NCBI GenBank assembly: GCA_021162905.1 | Contig: JAGGXT010000362.1 | Coordinates: forward strand, 1 to 11,087 | Origin: Candidatus Odinarchaeota archaeon | Lineage (GTDB): Archaea > Asgardarchaeota > JAGGXT01 | Reading direction: 5' to 3' | DNA length: 11,087 nucleotides | Part shown: positions 1 through 6,197 of the stretch, in pieces | How the letters are laid out: each line of letters opens with the position of its first letter | Numbering within the stretch: the first letter of the stretch is position 1 | Made by a program: the position numbers and the translations under genes | Notes under the pieces: generated by a model | What the model was told of the DNA's origin: nothing | Database searches by the model: none | Seen by the model: the letters and a program-made list of their open reading frames with translations, nothing else

Positions 1-34
1 ATTAAATATTACTTCTTGTAAAATTTGATTACTT

Positions 35-52
35 TGTTATTTTGGTTATAAG
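35..52 (+). promoter_or_regulatory. Candidate TATA region of the GH2 gene
   Basis: The stretch holds TGTTATTTT and GGTTATAAG, both TATA-like. An archaeal start site about 25 nt downstream would fall at about 62-72, on top of the start-codon cluster. The mRNA could therefore be leaderless or nearly so, although a GGTGA site is also present. This is inferred from spacing only. Confidence 0.4.
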
Positions 53-66
53 TAGTGGTGATGATC

Positions 67-1857
67 ATGATATTACTCAATTACCCGAGACCTGATTTTC
101 GAAGAAAAAATTGGATTGATCTGACAGGAAAATGGCTATTTCATTTTGATTATAAGGAGAGATTAACATTTGAAAATGCAAAGGATCTAGATATGTATAC
201 TTATGAAATTAATGTCCCCTACCCCTATCAGAGTACATTGAGTGGCATTGGCGCAGATGTAGAGTGCGATGCTATATGGTATGCCTGTCAATTCTCAGTC
301 TCTCCTCATCATTTAAAATCATATAAGACATTTTTAATAAAATTCGGTGCTGTTGACTATGAGTCACATGTTTGGCTTAATGAAAAATATCTAGGAAAGC
401 ATATAGGCGGATATGATCCATTCTCATTTAACATTTCCAATATCGTCGAAAATGAGAATACCTTGATTCTGAAAGTTATTGATAGACATGGCGACCAACC
501 TAGAGGAAAACAAGCAAAGAGAGGCGAAAAGCCGAGTGGTATTATTTATACAAAAGTTACTGGGATATGGCAACCCGTGTGGCTTGAAATGATAAAAGGG
601 AAAACATACATCGAAAACTATCAAATAATCATAGAATCCAGTAAGAGCTTTATTCTTAGAGTTCAAATGGGAGGTAAAATGAAAGAGGATTTATCACTTG
701 AGGTGTCAATCACATCTGGAGGGACCTCGATAGAACAACGTGTCATAAGGCTGAAACAAATGACAGTAGAGGAGAAAATAGAACTTGAAGATCCAATCTT
801 ATGGAGCCCAGATGACCCCCATCTCTATGATCTGAAATTGACGCTTAAGCATGACGAGGAAATTTTAGATGAGGTAGAGGGATACTTTGGCTTAAGGGAA
901 ATCAGTATAAAGGGAGATAAGATTCTATTTAATAGAAAACCCATATACTTGCAGATGGTGTTAGATCAAGGCTATTATCTGGATGGAATTTATACGCCTA
1001 AACGTGTTGAAGATTTCTTAAGCGATCTCAAAAATGTTATAGAGATGGGCTTTAATGGTGTGAGAGCTCATCAAAAACCTCCAGATCCCAGATATCTTTA
1101 CATAGCTGACTCATTAGGTGTGCTAGTTTGGGAAGAGATGGCTGACTGGGGTATGAGCTTAAAGAAAGAAAACCTTGAAATTTTCTTATCGCAGTGGAGC
1201 AACATAATAAAAAGAGACTTTAATCACCCAAGCGTTATAACATGGGTTCCATTCAATGAGAGAATAGAGCCTACTAAAAGCGAAGAGGCAAGAAAGTTTA
1301 TTTTAACAGTCTTTGAAGAAACTAAAAAGTTAGATCCAACAAGGCCAGTTATAGATTCAAGCGGCTGGACTCATGTAAAAACTGACATAATGGATATTCA
1401 TGATTATCTATATTGCATGAATACGGGACGGGAGTATTCGGAGATTTTAAACTATGAGGAGTTATGGAAACCAATTATTGAGGGAACCGAGTTAATAGAG
1501 ATAGGGTCAGAGCCTTTCCGTATTTCGATCCCTGGAACGTATAAAAAACAACCAATAGTTATCAGTGAGTTCGGCGGCTGGGGAATAGAAGGACAAAAGC
1601 CAGTAATTGATAGAAAACCATATGTCTATGCAAAATTATATGACTCCTTTAGGTTGCAAGCGAAATTTGAAGAAATTGTTAAAGCAATAGCTTTGGCATC
1701 TAACATTTCTGGGTATTGCTACACTCAGCTTTATGATGTAGAGGGCGAGCTAAACGGTCTACTAACATACAACAGAAAATGGAAGGTAGACCCTCAAAAG
1801 ATAAGAAAAGCGAACAACGAAGCTTTAAGAATATGGAAAGAAAAAGTAATGGAATAG
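67..1857 (+). CDS. Glycoside hydrolase family 2 (beta-galactosidase/beta-glucuronidase-like), cytoplasmic
   Basis: This is a three-part GH2 enzyme that should cleave terminal beta-linked sugars from oligosaccharides by the retaining double-displacement mechanism. Counting from the ATG at 67 (596 aa), the family opening YPRPDFRRKNWIDLTGKW lies at the N-terminus of the sugar-binding beta-sandwich (about 10-180). An Ig-like sandwich follows (about 185-280), then the TIM barrel (about 285-590). The acid/base is Glu398 in WVPFNE and the nucleophile is Glu501 in VISEFGG. The C-terminal YTQLYDVEGELNGL block is also typical. There is no signal peptide, so it acts inside the cell on imported sugar, which fits the transporter next door. 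The start is ambiguous (GTG 55, GTG 58, ATG 61, ATG 67). ATG 67 is preferred because GGTGA at 57-61 lies 5 nt before it and homologous proteins begin just before YPRP. The length is normal for compact GH2 enzymes. The exact substrate cannot be read from the sequence. Confidence 0.93.
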   Translation: MILLNYPRPDFRRKNWIDLTGKWLFHFDYKERLTFENAKDLDMYTYEINVPYPYQSTLSGIGADVECDAIWYACQFSVSPHHLKSYKTFLIKFGAVDYESHVWLNEKYLGKHIGGYDPFSFNISNIVENENTLILKVIDRHGDQPRGKQAKRGEKPSGIIYTKVTGIWQPVWLEMIKGKTYIENYQIIIESSKSFILRVQMGGKMKEDLSLEVSITSGGTSIEQRVIRLKQMTVEEKIELEDPILWSPDDPHLYDLKLTLKHDEEILDEVEGYFGLREISIKGDKILFNRKPIYLQMVLDQGYYLDGIYTPKRVEDFLSDLKNVIEMGFNGVRAHQKPPDPRYLYIADSLGVLVWEEMADWGMSLKKENLEIFLSQWSNIIKRDFNHPSVITWVPFNERIEPTKSEEARKFILTVFEETKKLDPTRPVIDSSGWTHVKTDIMDIHDYLYCMNTGREYSEILNYEELWKPIIEGTELIEIGSEPFRISIPGTYKKQPIVISEFGGWGIEGQKPVIDRKPYVYAKLYDSFRLQAKFEEIVKAIALASNISGYCYTQLYDVEGELNGLLTYNRKWKVDPQKIRKANNEALRIWKEKVME

Positions 1858-1883
1858 TTTATTTCTTCTTCTCTCTTTTTAAT
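1858..1883 (+). terminator. T-rich terminator after the GH2 gene
   Basis: The pyrimidine/T-rich run starts directly after the GH2 stop codon and ends in TTTTT. Archaeal RNA polymerase terminates at such U-tracts without needing a hairpin. The run doubles as the last codons (Lys-rich tail) of the transporter on the other strand. Confidence 0.5.
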
Positions 1884-3124
1884 TCTCTTGCTGGTATAAG
1901 TGGAATCACCGTAAGTAATATCAATAACGCGGCTGCTATAAAGATTATTGGCGTTGGAATATATCCTGGTTGTCCATCGATTATTGTAGGAATCCCATAT
2001 TCTGATGCCAACCAACCTCCTATTAATGGTCCGGGAATCATTGTAAATAGAACAGTAAATAATATGAAGTATCCACTAAATTGTCCTCGCTTCTCTTCAG
2101 GATAAAGATCCTTTATCCAAGTGCCAGAAGATATAGACCAAGTAGTCATAAAGAACAACCAGAGGGTTCCTGTTATGAACAGCAGAACTATATCTGTAGA
2201 GATAGCAAAAAGGAACAATGAGATACTTTCCATGAAAATTGATACGACCGCTATCTTTTTTCGACCTATTTTATCTGTAAGAATTCCTATTGGATATGAT
2301 ACTATAATTGAGACCAAGAGAGCAAAAAATATCAGAAGCGATGCTACTTCTAAGCTTAACTTTATGTAATGCTGAAGATATATGATGATGAAAGGGAAAA
2401 AGATGTTGACTGCCATGCCCCAAAGCCCAGCTCCCGTCAGTACCAAGAAATAATCCTTATACTCCTTTATCTTTTCTCTTCTAAAGGTGCTCTTTATATG
2501 TTCCCAGATACTTATATTTAATGGCTTCAAATTTTCAGGTTCCGGCGCAAGTATAGCTCCTGTTACACCAAAAATGCCGACAAGAGCACCAACTATGTAG
2601 AAGAATATAAAGTAGCCAAACCATTCAATTATGAATCCAGAAGCACCATAAGTAAGTAGTGCAGCAAGTAAAGTCATTATTTGAACTAGGCCAACAGCCT
2701 TACCTCGATTCTCTAAGGTTGTAACATCAGTAACATACGCATTGAATGTAGCGTCATATGCAGTAGATCCAAAGAATGTCATTATACAGTCAAATAGAAT
2801 TGCAATGAACACAGCCATAGCCACAGGTCTAAGTAGTGCAGCAAGGGGGAACATTGCAGTTGTGACAGTCCACGCTATATATCCAACAAGTAGAAATATT
2901 TTCCTTTTACCCTTAATATCACTCAGAGATCCCATAAATATAGTAGTTATCGTTGCTACGGCAGCACTCGCTGCAACCATGTATGAAACATACATAGGCA
3001 CCGGTGCAATTGCGTTATACAAGAAAACATTATAATATTGGTTTTCAACTGCCCAAGCAACTTGACCTGCGAATGAGAGAAAAGCTATAGTAACTAAAAT
3101 TCGTGGAGGTAGCTTTTCTGGCAT
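1859..3124 (-). CDS. MFS transporter, probable sugar (GPH/SLC45-like) importer
   Basis: This is a polytopic inner-membrane carrier with about 12 predicted helices in two halves. Counting from the Met at 3122-3124 (421 aa), the MFS motif A loop appears in both halves: GSLSDIKGKRK at about 65-75 and GILTDKIGRKK at about 280-290. The N-terminal SFAGQVAWAVENQYYNVF block and the acidic TM4 segment AYDATFNAYVTDVT resemble cation-coupled disaccharide/glycoside carriers of the GPH/SLC45 type. The tail is short and Lys-rich. The open frame reaches back to 3205, but those 27 extra codons contain the promoter-like TATATAAT. The Met at 3124 (or 3130, two codons earlier) with GTGAT just ahead is the better start. 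The gene converges with the GH2 hydrolase with one base between stops, suggesting uptake of the glycoside that the hydrolase cuts. That link is inferred from position. Confidence 0.88.
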   Translation of the reverse strand: MPEKLPPRILVTIAFLSFAGQVAWAVENQYYNVFLYNAIAPVPMYVSYMVAASAAVATITTIFMGSLSDIKGKRKIFLLVGYIAWTVTTAMFPLAALLRPVAMAVFIAILFDCIMTFFGSTAYDATFNAYVTDVTTLENRGKAVGLVQIMTLLAALLTYGASGFIIEWFGYFIFFYIVGALVGIFGVTGAILAPEPENLKPLNISIWEHIKSTFRREKIKEYKDYFLVLTGAGLWGMAVNIFFPFIIIYLQHYIKLSLEVASLLIFFALLVSIIVSYPIGILTDKIGRKKIAVVSIFMESISLFLFAISTDIVLLFITGTLWLFFMTTWSISSGTWIKDLYPEEKRGQFSGYFILFTVLFTMIPGPLIGGWLASEYGIPTIIDGQPGYIPTPIIFIAAALLILLTVIPLIPARELKREKKK

Positions 3125-3142
3125 GTTCATCACGCAAGGCAG

Positions 3143-3164
3143 TATATAATTAACAATATAAAAG
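3143..3164 (-). promoter_or_regulatory. TATA region of the MFS transporter gene
   Basis: On the minus strand the stretch reads TTTTATATTG followed by ATTATATA. The two TATA-like boxes lie about 20-35 nt ahead of the preferred start codons at 3124/3130. This gives a leaderless or very short-leader transcript and argues against the upstream start at 3205. Confidence 0.5.
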
Positions 3165-3306
3165 AAGTGTAAAAGAGATATATAAGGATTTAACAAAAAC
3201 AGCATATGCTGGAAATAATTAATGCAATAGAGCTGTTAACCTTTCTAAAAGTTTTTAAGCATGATAGTGATAAAATTTCTTAAAGATTACATTAATAAGT
3301 TTGGGA

Positions 3307-3338
3307 AGGGACTATTGCTTCTTTTTGCAATAGTTCCT
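3307..3338 (+). promoter_or_regulatory. Leader hairpin upstream of the 147-aa gene
   Basis: AGGGACTATTGC (3307-3318) pairs with GCAATAGTTCCT (3327-3338) over 12 positions with one G-T wobble, around the loop TTCTTTTT. The structure ends 29 nt before the start codon and just ahead of the GGAG ribosome site at 3356-3359. A TATA-like TTCTTAAAG at about 3278-3286 would place the transcript start close to the base of the stem, so the hairpin could be the 5' end of the mRNA. Its role is unknown; control of translation or mRNA stability is a guess. Confidence 0.5.
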
Positions 3339-3367
3339 CCGTTCTGTAAAATCTTGGAGTTGGAAAA

Positions 3368-3811
3368 ATGAGTCGTATTTGGAAGGTTGTTTTTGAAGGA
3401 GAAGAGCCTGGAGTAGCTGATGACTTTGAATTGAGCTTTGTAGATGTAAGAGATGTGATAGGAAGGTTTCTAGGAGTGAAAAGAGAAGCCATGAACAAAA
3501 TTACAGAAAACATAAAAAACGAGGAGAAATATAGTGCGATAGGTAACATAAAGGAAGTAGTTAGTCCCGAAGGTGAGGAGTTATCATTAGGTGGTTTCAT
3601 TGCTCTACTTGGAATAGATAAGAACGATCTAAAGTTTGGTTTTCTCTTTGCGTTTATAGAGAACGAAGCAATGTTAATCGCTATCTGGCCAGAACCCTTT
3701 GCAGATGCAATAAAGGAAAATGAGAATATACTAGGCGGTGTGATATACTATATGGTGGAGAAGCCTGATAACTGGAAGAGAGTGGATTTAATTTTACCGA
3801 TTAAAGAATGA
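3368..3811 (+). CDS. Unrecognised soluble 147-aa protein
   Basis: I do not recognise a family. The protein is soluble and acidic, with no signal peptide, membrane segment or cysteine. It looks like a mixed alpha/beta fold: a beta-rich start (RIWKVVFEGEE), helical stretches around 28-50 (DVRDVIGRFLGVKREAMNKI), a hydrophobic middle (GGFIALLGIDKNDLKFGFLFAF) and a beta-like end (KRVDLILPI). A WPEPFADAIKENENILGG segment may be a conserved turn-helix. The start ATG has GGAG at 3356-3359, and the 16 bases ending in this ATG are identical to those ending in the ferredoxin-like gene's ATG at 9595. It is transcribed alone: the divergent MFS gene lies upstream and a terminator-like hairpin lies directly downstream. 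It reads as a genuine gene because of its ordinary amino-acid mix and ribosome site. Confidence 0.75.
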   Translation: MSRIWKVVFEGEEPGVADDFELSFVDVRDVIGRFLGVKREAMNKITENIKNEEKYSAIGNIKEVVSPEGEELSLGGFIALLGIDKNDLKFGFLFAFIENEAMLIAIWPEPFADAIKENENILGGVIYYMVEKPDNWKRVDLILPIKE

Positions 3812-3815
3812 GATA

Positions 3816-3847
3816 GCCTCATCAATACGCTAAAAATTAGCGAGGCC
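3816..3847 (+). terminator. Terminator-like hairpin after the 147-aa gene
   Basis: CGCTAA (3828-3833) and TTAGCG (3837-3842) form a perfect 6-bp stem with an AAA loop. GCCTC (3816-3820) can pair with GAGGC (3842-3846) to extend it across an internal bulge. It starts 4 nt after the stop codon, and T-rich sequence (CCTTTTTATCATATTTT) follows from about 3869. It may terminate transcription or protect the mRNA 3' end. Confidence 0.5.
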
Positions 3848-4112
3848 AGCAATACAATAATTCTCACCCTTTTTATCATATTTTAAATTTATACAATTTT
3901 TATTCTCTTAAGAAGCACGCAAACCATTTTCTTATAGACATTGAAAATCTCAGTTATGTAATCCATAAAAATAGTCTCAAGGATTACTCTAAAGGATTCA
4001 TTTGCTCTATCATTAAGATTAAGTGCTTGTAACAATAGCTCTGTAACAATTGATTTTGCTAATTATCGAAAAAATAATGATGTCCGAAGCTTTATTAGAA
4101 ACCGAAAACTAT
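3848..4112. other. Gene-free intergenic stretch
   Basis: No open frame with coding character is seen on either strand. The DNA is very AT-rich. The only internal structure noted is a short direct repeat, TGTAACAAT at 4028-4036 and 4042-4050 (14-bp period), which might be a protein-binding pair or chance. A C/D-box-like ATGATGT at about 4077 lacks the matching CTGA boxes. The stretch presumably carries the upstream control region of the 88-aa gene. Confidence 0.5.
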
Positions 4113-4134
4113 ATTTTGTGCTATAGCACAAAAT
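4113..4134. promoter_or_regulatory. Perfect 22-bp palindrome over the 88-aa gene's promoter (candidate operator)
   Basis: The sequence is ATTTTGTGCTA followed by its exact reverse complement, centred at 4123/4124 and ending 20 nt before the start codon. A TATA-like ACTATATTTT overlaps its left edge, which would put the transcript start near 4138, just past the palindrome. A dyad overlapping TATA is the usual place for an archaeal repressor site. If transcribed from further upstream, the same bases would instead form a stem of up to nine pairs with a TATA loop. Operator is the more likely reading. Confidence 0.55.
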
Positions 4135-4154
4135 TATATAGTAGGTGGTGAAAA

Positions 4155-4421
4155 ATGCCATTCGGAATGGGGCCAGCCGGATGGTTTCTAATGCCTTACA
4201 TAGCAAGTTGGTTCAGCTATGCATTTAGATACTGGCCCTACATGTGGTGGCCCTGGTGGCCATATTACTACTTATGGACTATGCCATATATGTATCCCTA
4301 CACATATCCGGTCATGTCTAAAGAAGAGGAATTAAGAATTTTAGAAGAAAATGCAAGGATGCTAGAACAACAGTTAAATGACATAAGGAAACGCATTGAT
4401 GAATTAAAAAAGAGCGAATAA
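4155..4421 (+). CDS. Small Trp/Tyr-rich protein with C-terminal coiled coil (DUF5320-like layout)
   Basis: This 88-aa protein has two contrasting halves. Residues 1-53 are extraordinarily aromatic: eight Trp between positions 10 and 41, eleven Tyr between 15 and 51, many Pro and Met, and a stretch MWWPWWPYYYLW. Residues 55-86 form a charged amphipathic helix (EEELRILEENARMLEQQLND and onward) that reads as a dimeric or trimeric coiled coil. The layout, an MP-G-MGP-G start and a tail of Glu-Leu heptads, recalls small DUF5320-type proteins, but the head is aromatic rather than Gly/Arg-rich, so the assignment is loose. The head may insert in or lie on a membrane, or self-assemble. There are no cysteines or histidines. 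The ribosome site GGTGGTGA ends 3 nt before ATG. The gene stands alone behind the palindrome and is followed by a T-tract. Confidence 0.8.
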   Translation: MPFGMGPAGWFLMPYIASWFSYAFRYWPYMWWPWWPYYYLWTMPYMYPYTYPVMSKEEELRILEENARMLEQQLNDIRKRIDELKKSE

Positions 4422-4435
4422 AAAATAATGCGTGC

Positions 4436-4467
4436 TTTCATTTTACTTTTTATTTCTTTCTTCTTTA
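4436..4467 (+). terminator. T-rich terminator after the 88-aa gene
   Basis: A run dominated by T (TTTTACTTTTTATTTCTTTC and onward) starts 14 nt after the stop codon, in the gap between two convergent genes. This is typical of archaeal U-tract termination. Confidence 0.55.
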
Positions 4468-4490
4468 TAATGATCATTAAGCTTAAACTG

Positions 4491-5216
4491 TCAAGATATT
4501 GTAACCTTCTTGAGTCGTCCTCCAATCATAATGCATAAAAGGAATACGATAAACCCGCCAAAATCGCTTAGAGGAGGCACCATCATGAGAAGGCCTCCTA
4601 TTAGTAATATCGTATTCCAAGTAGAATAGTCTGAGAGTTTATACTTTGAAGTTATAAGATCGATAAATCTTGAAATGAATATAATCCCCAGTCCTAAAAT
4701 TGCATTGGAACACCATGAAATGTAATCATAAATTGGTGGACTGATCAAGCTTTCAAGCGGACCACCCATTGGCATCTCGTAGTATGATTCAATTGCGCTA
4801 GCTACCTGCTCAACTGATACGAAGAATTGAAAGTATATCATGAAGTAGGCAGAATTTAAAATTTCAATTAAGTGACCTATGATTATAATAATAACACCAT
4901 GCTTTAAGATTTTGTAATCCTTAGTTAAATTGGTATTCGCCAAATTTAATTTAATAGCACTATATAATGGAAATATTGCTGCAATAATATACACAATCGA
5001 AACCATTTTCAGAAAGTTTAAAAAAGCCTCTGCAAACTCAATTAAAGTTTTCTCGCCCTCCATGTATAAAGATTGGATTGTAGAAACTGGTGCTGCAATG
5101 ATTAAGACCGCAATAAATGCGAAAACAAATGATGCTACCAGCATAGAGCCATAAAAATGCAAAGAGCTTCCAAAATTACGAACATTTTCAAATACTGGAA
5201 ACTTTTCGTTTTCCAT
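4491..5216 (-). CDS. Multi-pass membrane protein of unknown function
   Basis: This 241-aa protein has about five or six hydrophobic helices, at roughly 24-46, 70-90, 105-133, 165-187, 200-215 and 218-235, and a basic C-terminus (GRLKKVTIS). A charged loop at 50-65 (YMEGEKTLIEFAEAF) and a Pro/Gly-rich loop at 148-162 (MPMGGPLESLISPP) separate them. No catalytic or transport motif is visible. Its general make-up resembles the archaeal DUF973/DUF996-type membrane proteins, but I cannot assign it to either. The start is supported by AGGGGG 8 nt before the ATG on the minus strand and a TATA-like AATATATACAT further up. It is divergent from the methyltransferase gene (171 nt between) and convergent with the 88-aa gene, so it is probably transcribed alone. 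Confidence 0.8.
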   Translation of the reverse strand: MENEKFPVFENVRNFGSSLHFYGSMLVASFVFAFIAVLIIAAPVSTIQSLYMEGEKTLIEFAEAFLNFLKMVSIVYIIAAIFPLYSAIKLNLANTNLTKDYKILKHGVIIIIIGHLIEILNSAYFMIYFQFFVSVEQVASAIESYYEMPMGGPLESLISPPIYDYISWCSNAILGLGIIFISRFIDLITSKYKLSDYSTWNTILLIGGLLMMVPPLSDFGGFIVFLLCIMIGGRLKKVTIS

Positions 5217-5330
5217 ATTTTGGTCCCCCTATGTATATATTGTCTAAAAAGCCCTAAAAAACATTTTGATGTTCACTAATGTTTTATAAGAGTGAATTAT
5301 ATAGCTATTTCAGAAAAATAAGAGCCCAGG

Positions 5331-5340
5331 ATATATATTA
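5331..5340 (+). promoter_or_regulatory. TATA box of the methyltransferase gene
   Basis: ATATATATTA lies about 53 nt ahead of the start codon. An expected start near 5360 gives a leader of roughly 25-30 nt containing GAAGGAT just before ATG. Confidence 0.45.
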
Positions 5341-5387
5341 AAGAAGAGTTATAACAATTTACCTAGAAGTCTGGGTGTGAAGGATCT

Positions 5388-6155
5388 ATGGCTGAGAATT
5401 TTAATTTTGAGGCCAAAATTTATGATTATGTATGGGGTAGCAAAGATTATCGTCCAGAAGTACTAGCGTTAGATAGGATATTTAAGGAATTTTCAGTTAA
5501 GGATGTTTTAGATGCTGGCTGCGGCACTGGAAACCACGCCATCCTTCTAGGTGAGTTAGGATACAATGTTATTGGTGTTGATATTTCCGAAGAGATGATA
5601 AAAAGGGCCAAAAGAAAGAATAAATGGGAGAACGTAAAGTTTTTCATAGAAGACATACGAGAACTTAATTTTAGAGAAGAATTTGATGCTGCTATTTGTC
5701 TGGGAGTTACGATAGCTCATATGGTGACAGATAAAGATATGGATATGTTTTTTGCGAGTATCTATAACGCACTAAGAAGTGAAGGTATTTTCATATTCAA
5801 CGCTAAAAATGCAAAGAGGATAGATGAGTCGCTATTAAATAAACTTCGACCAGGAGAATATGTTGATGTAGAGGATCTAAGAATAATGAGCCTTGATTTT
5901 GTTAGTAGAGATGAGGAGAATCCAAATGTATTAATCTGGGAACCCATATGGTTCATAAAGGAAGGGAGCACTGTCGATTTTATTAGGAGGAAGATTAAGC
6001 TTAGATGGTTCTACAAAGATGAAATAATGTCCTTTATCAAAAAGCACAATTTTAGAGTTATAGAGGTGCTAGGTGATTCTTTAACAGGAGATACCTTTGA
6101 TGAGGCAATTCATAGCGAGATGTACTTTGTACTGCAAAAAAGTAATAAGGTCTAA
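5388..6155 (+). CDS. Class I SAM-dependent methyltransferase
   Basis: This 255-aa cytoplasmic enzyme should transfer a methyl group from S-adenosylmethionine to an unidentified, probably small-molecule, acceptor. The Rossmann fold is clear. Motif I is VLDAGCGTGNHA (Asp42 to about 51). The ribose-binding acidic residue is Asp65 in VIGVDISEEM, motif III is FFIEDIREL (Asp89), and motif IV is the FDAAICLGVTIAHM strand near 99-112. The N-terminal YDYVWGSKDYRPEV cap and the C-terminal half (about 130-250), with antiparallel strands such as KIKLRWFYKDEI, resemble the UbiE/glycine-methyltransferase-like branch, whose caps bind substrates. The start has GAAGGAT close upstream. A small membrane-protein gene follows after 42 nt on the same strand and may be co-transcribed. 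Nothing in the neighbourhood identifies the substrate. Confidence 0.9.
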   Translation: MAENFNFEAKIYDYVWGSKDYRPEVLALDRIFKEFSVKDVLDAGCGTGNHAILLGELGYNVIGVDISEEMIKRAKRKNKWENVKFFIEDIRELNFREEFDAAICLGVTIAHMVTDKDMDMFFASIYNALRSEGIFIFNAKNAKRIDESLLNKLRPGEYVDVEDLRIMSLDFVSRDEENPNVLIWEPIWFIKEGSTVDFIRRKIKLRWFYKDEIMSFIKKHNFRVIEVLGDSLTGDTFDEAIHSEMYFVLQKSNKV

Positions 6156-6197
6156 TATTCACATAGATTATATTACTGCTCTTAGTGAGGAGTTATC

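Noticed and set aside
3125..3205. N-terminal extension of the MFS protein (27 codons)
   Set aside because: The extra codons cover the TATA-like sequences and add a stretch unlike MFS N-termini. The start at 3124 or 3130 fits better.
4070..4110. C/D-box guide RNA candidate beginning at ATGATGT
   Set aside because: No proper D, D' or C' boxes (CTGA/TGATGA) at the needed spacing.
4572..4599. Inverted repeat AGGAGGC/GCCTCCT, and AGGAGG plus ATG on the minus strand
   Set aside because: It lies inside the membrane protein gene and arises from Gly-Gly and Pro-Pro codons (GGLLMMVPP). An internal start would make only a 31-aa fragment.
5325..5375. CCCAG...CTGGG inverted repeat around the methyltransferase TATA box
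   Set aside because: Only five pairs separated by over 40 nt; easily chance.
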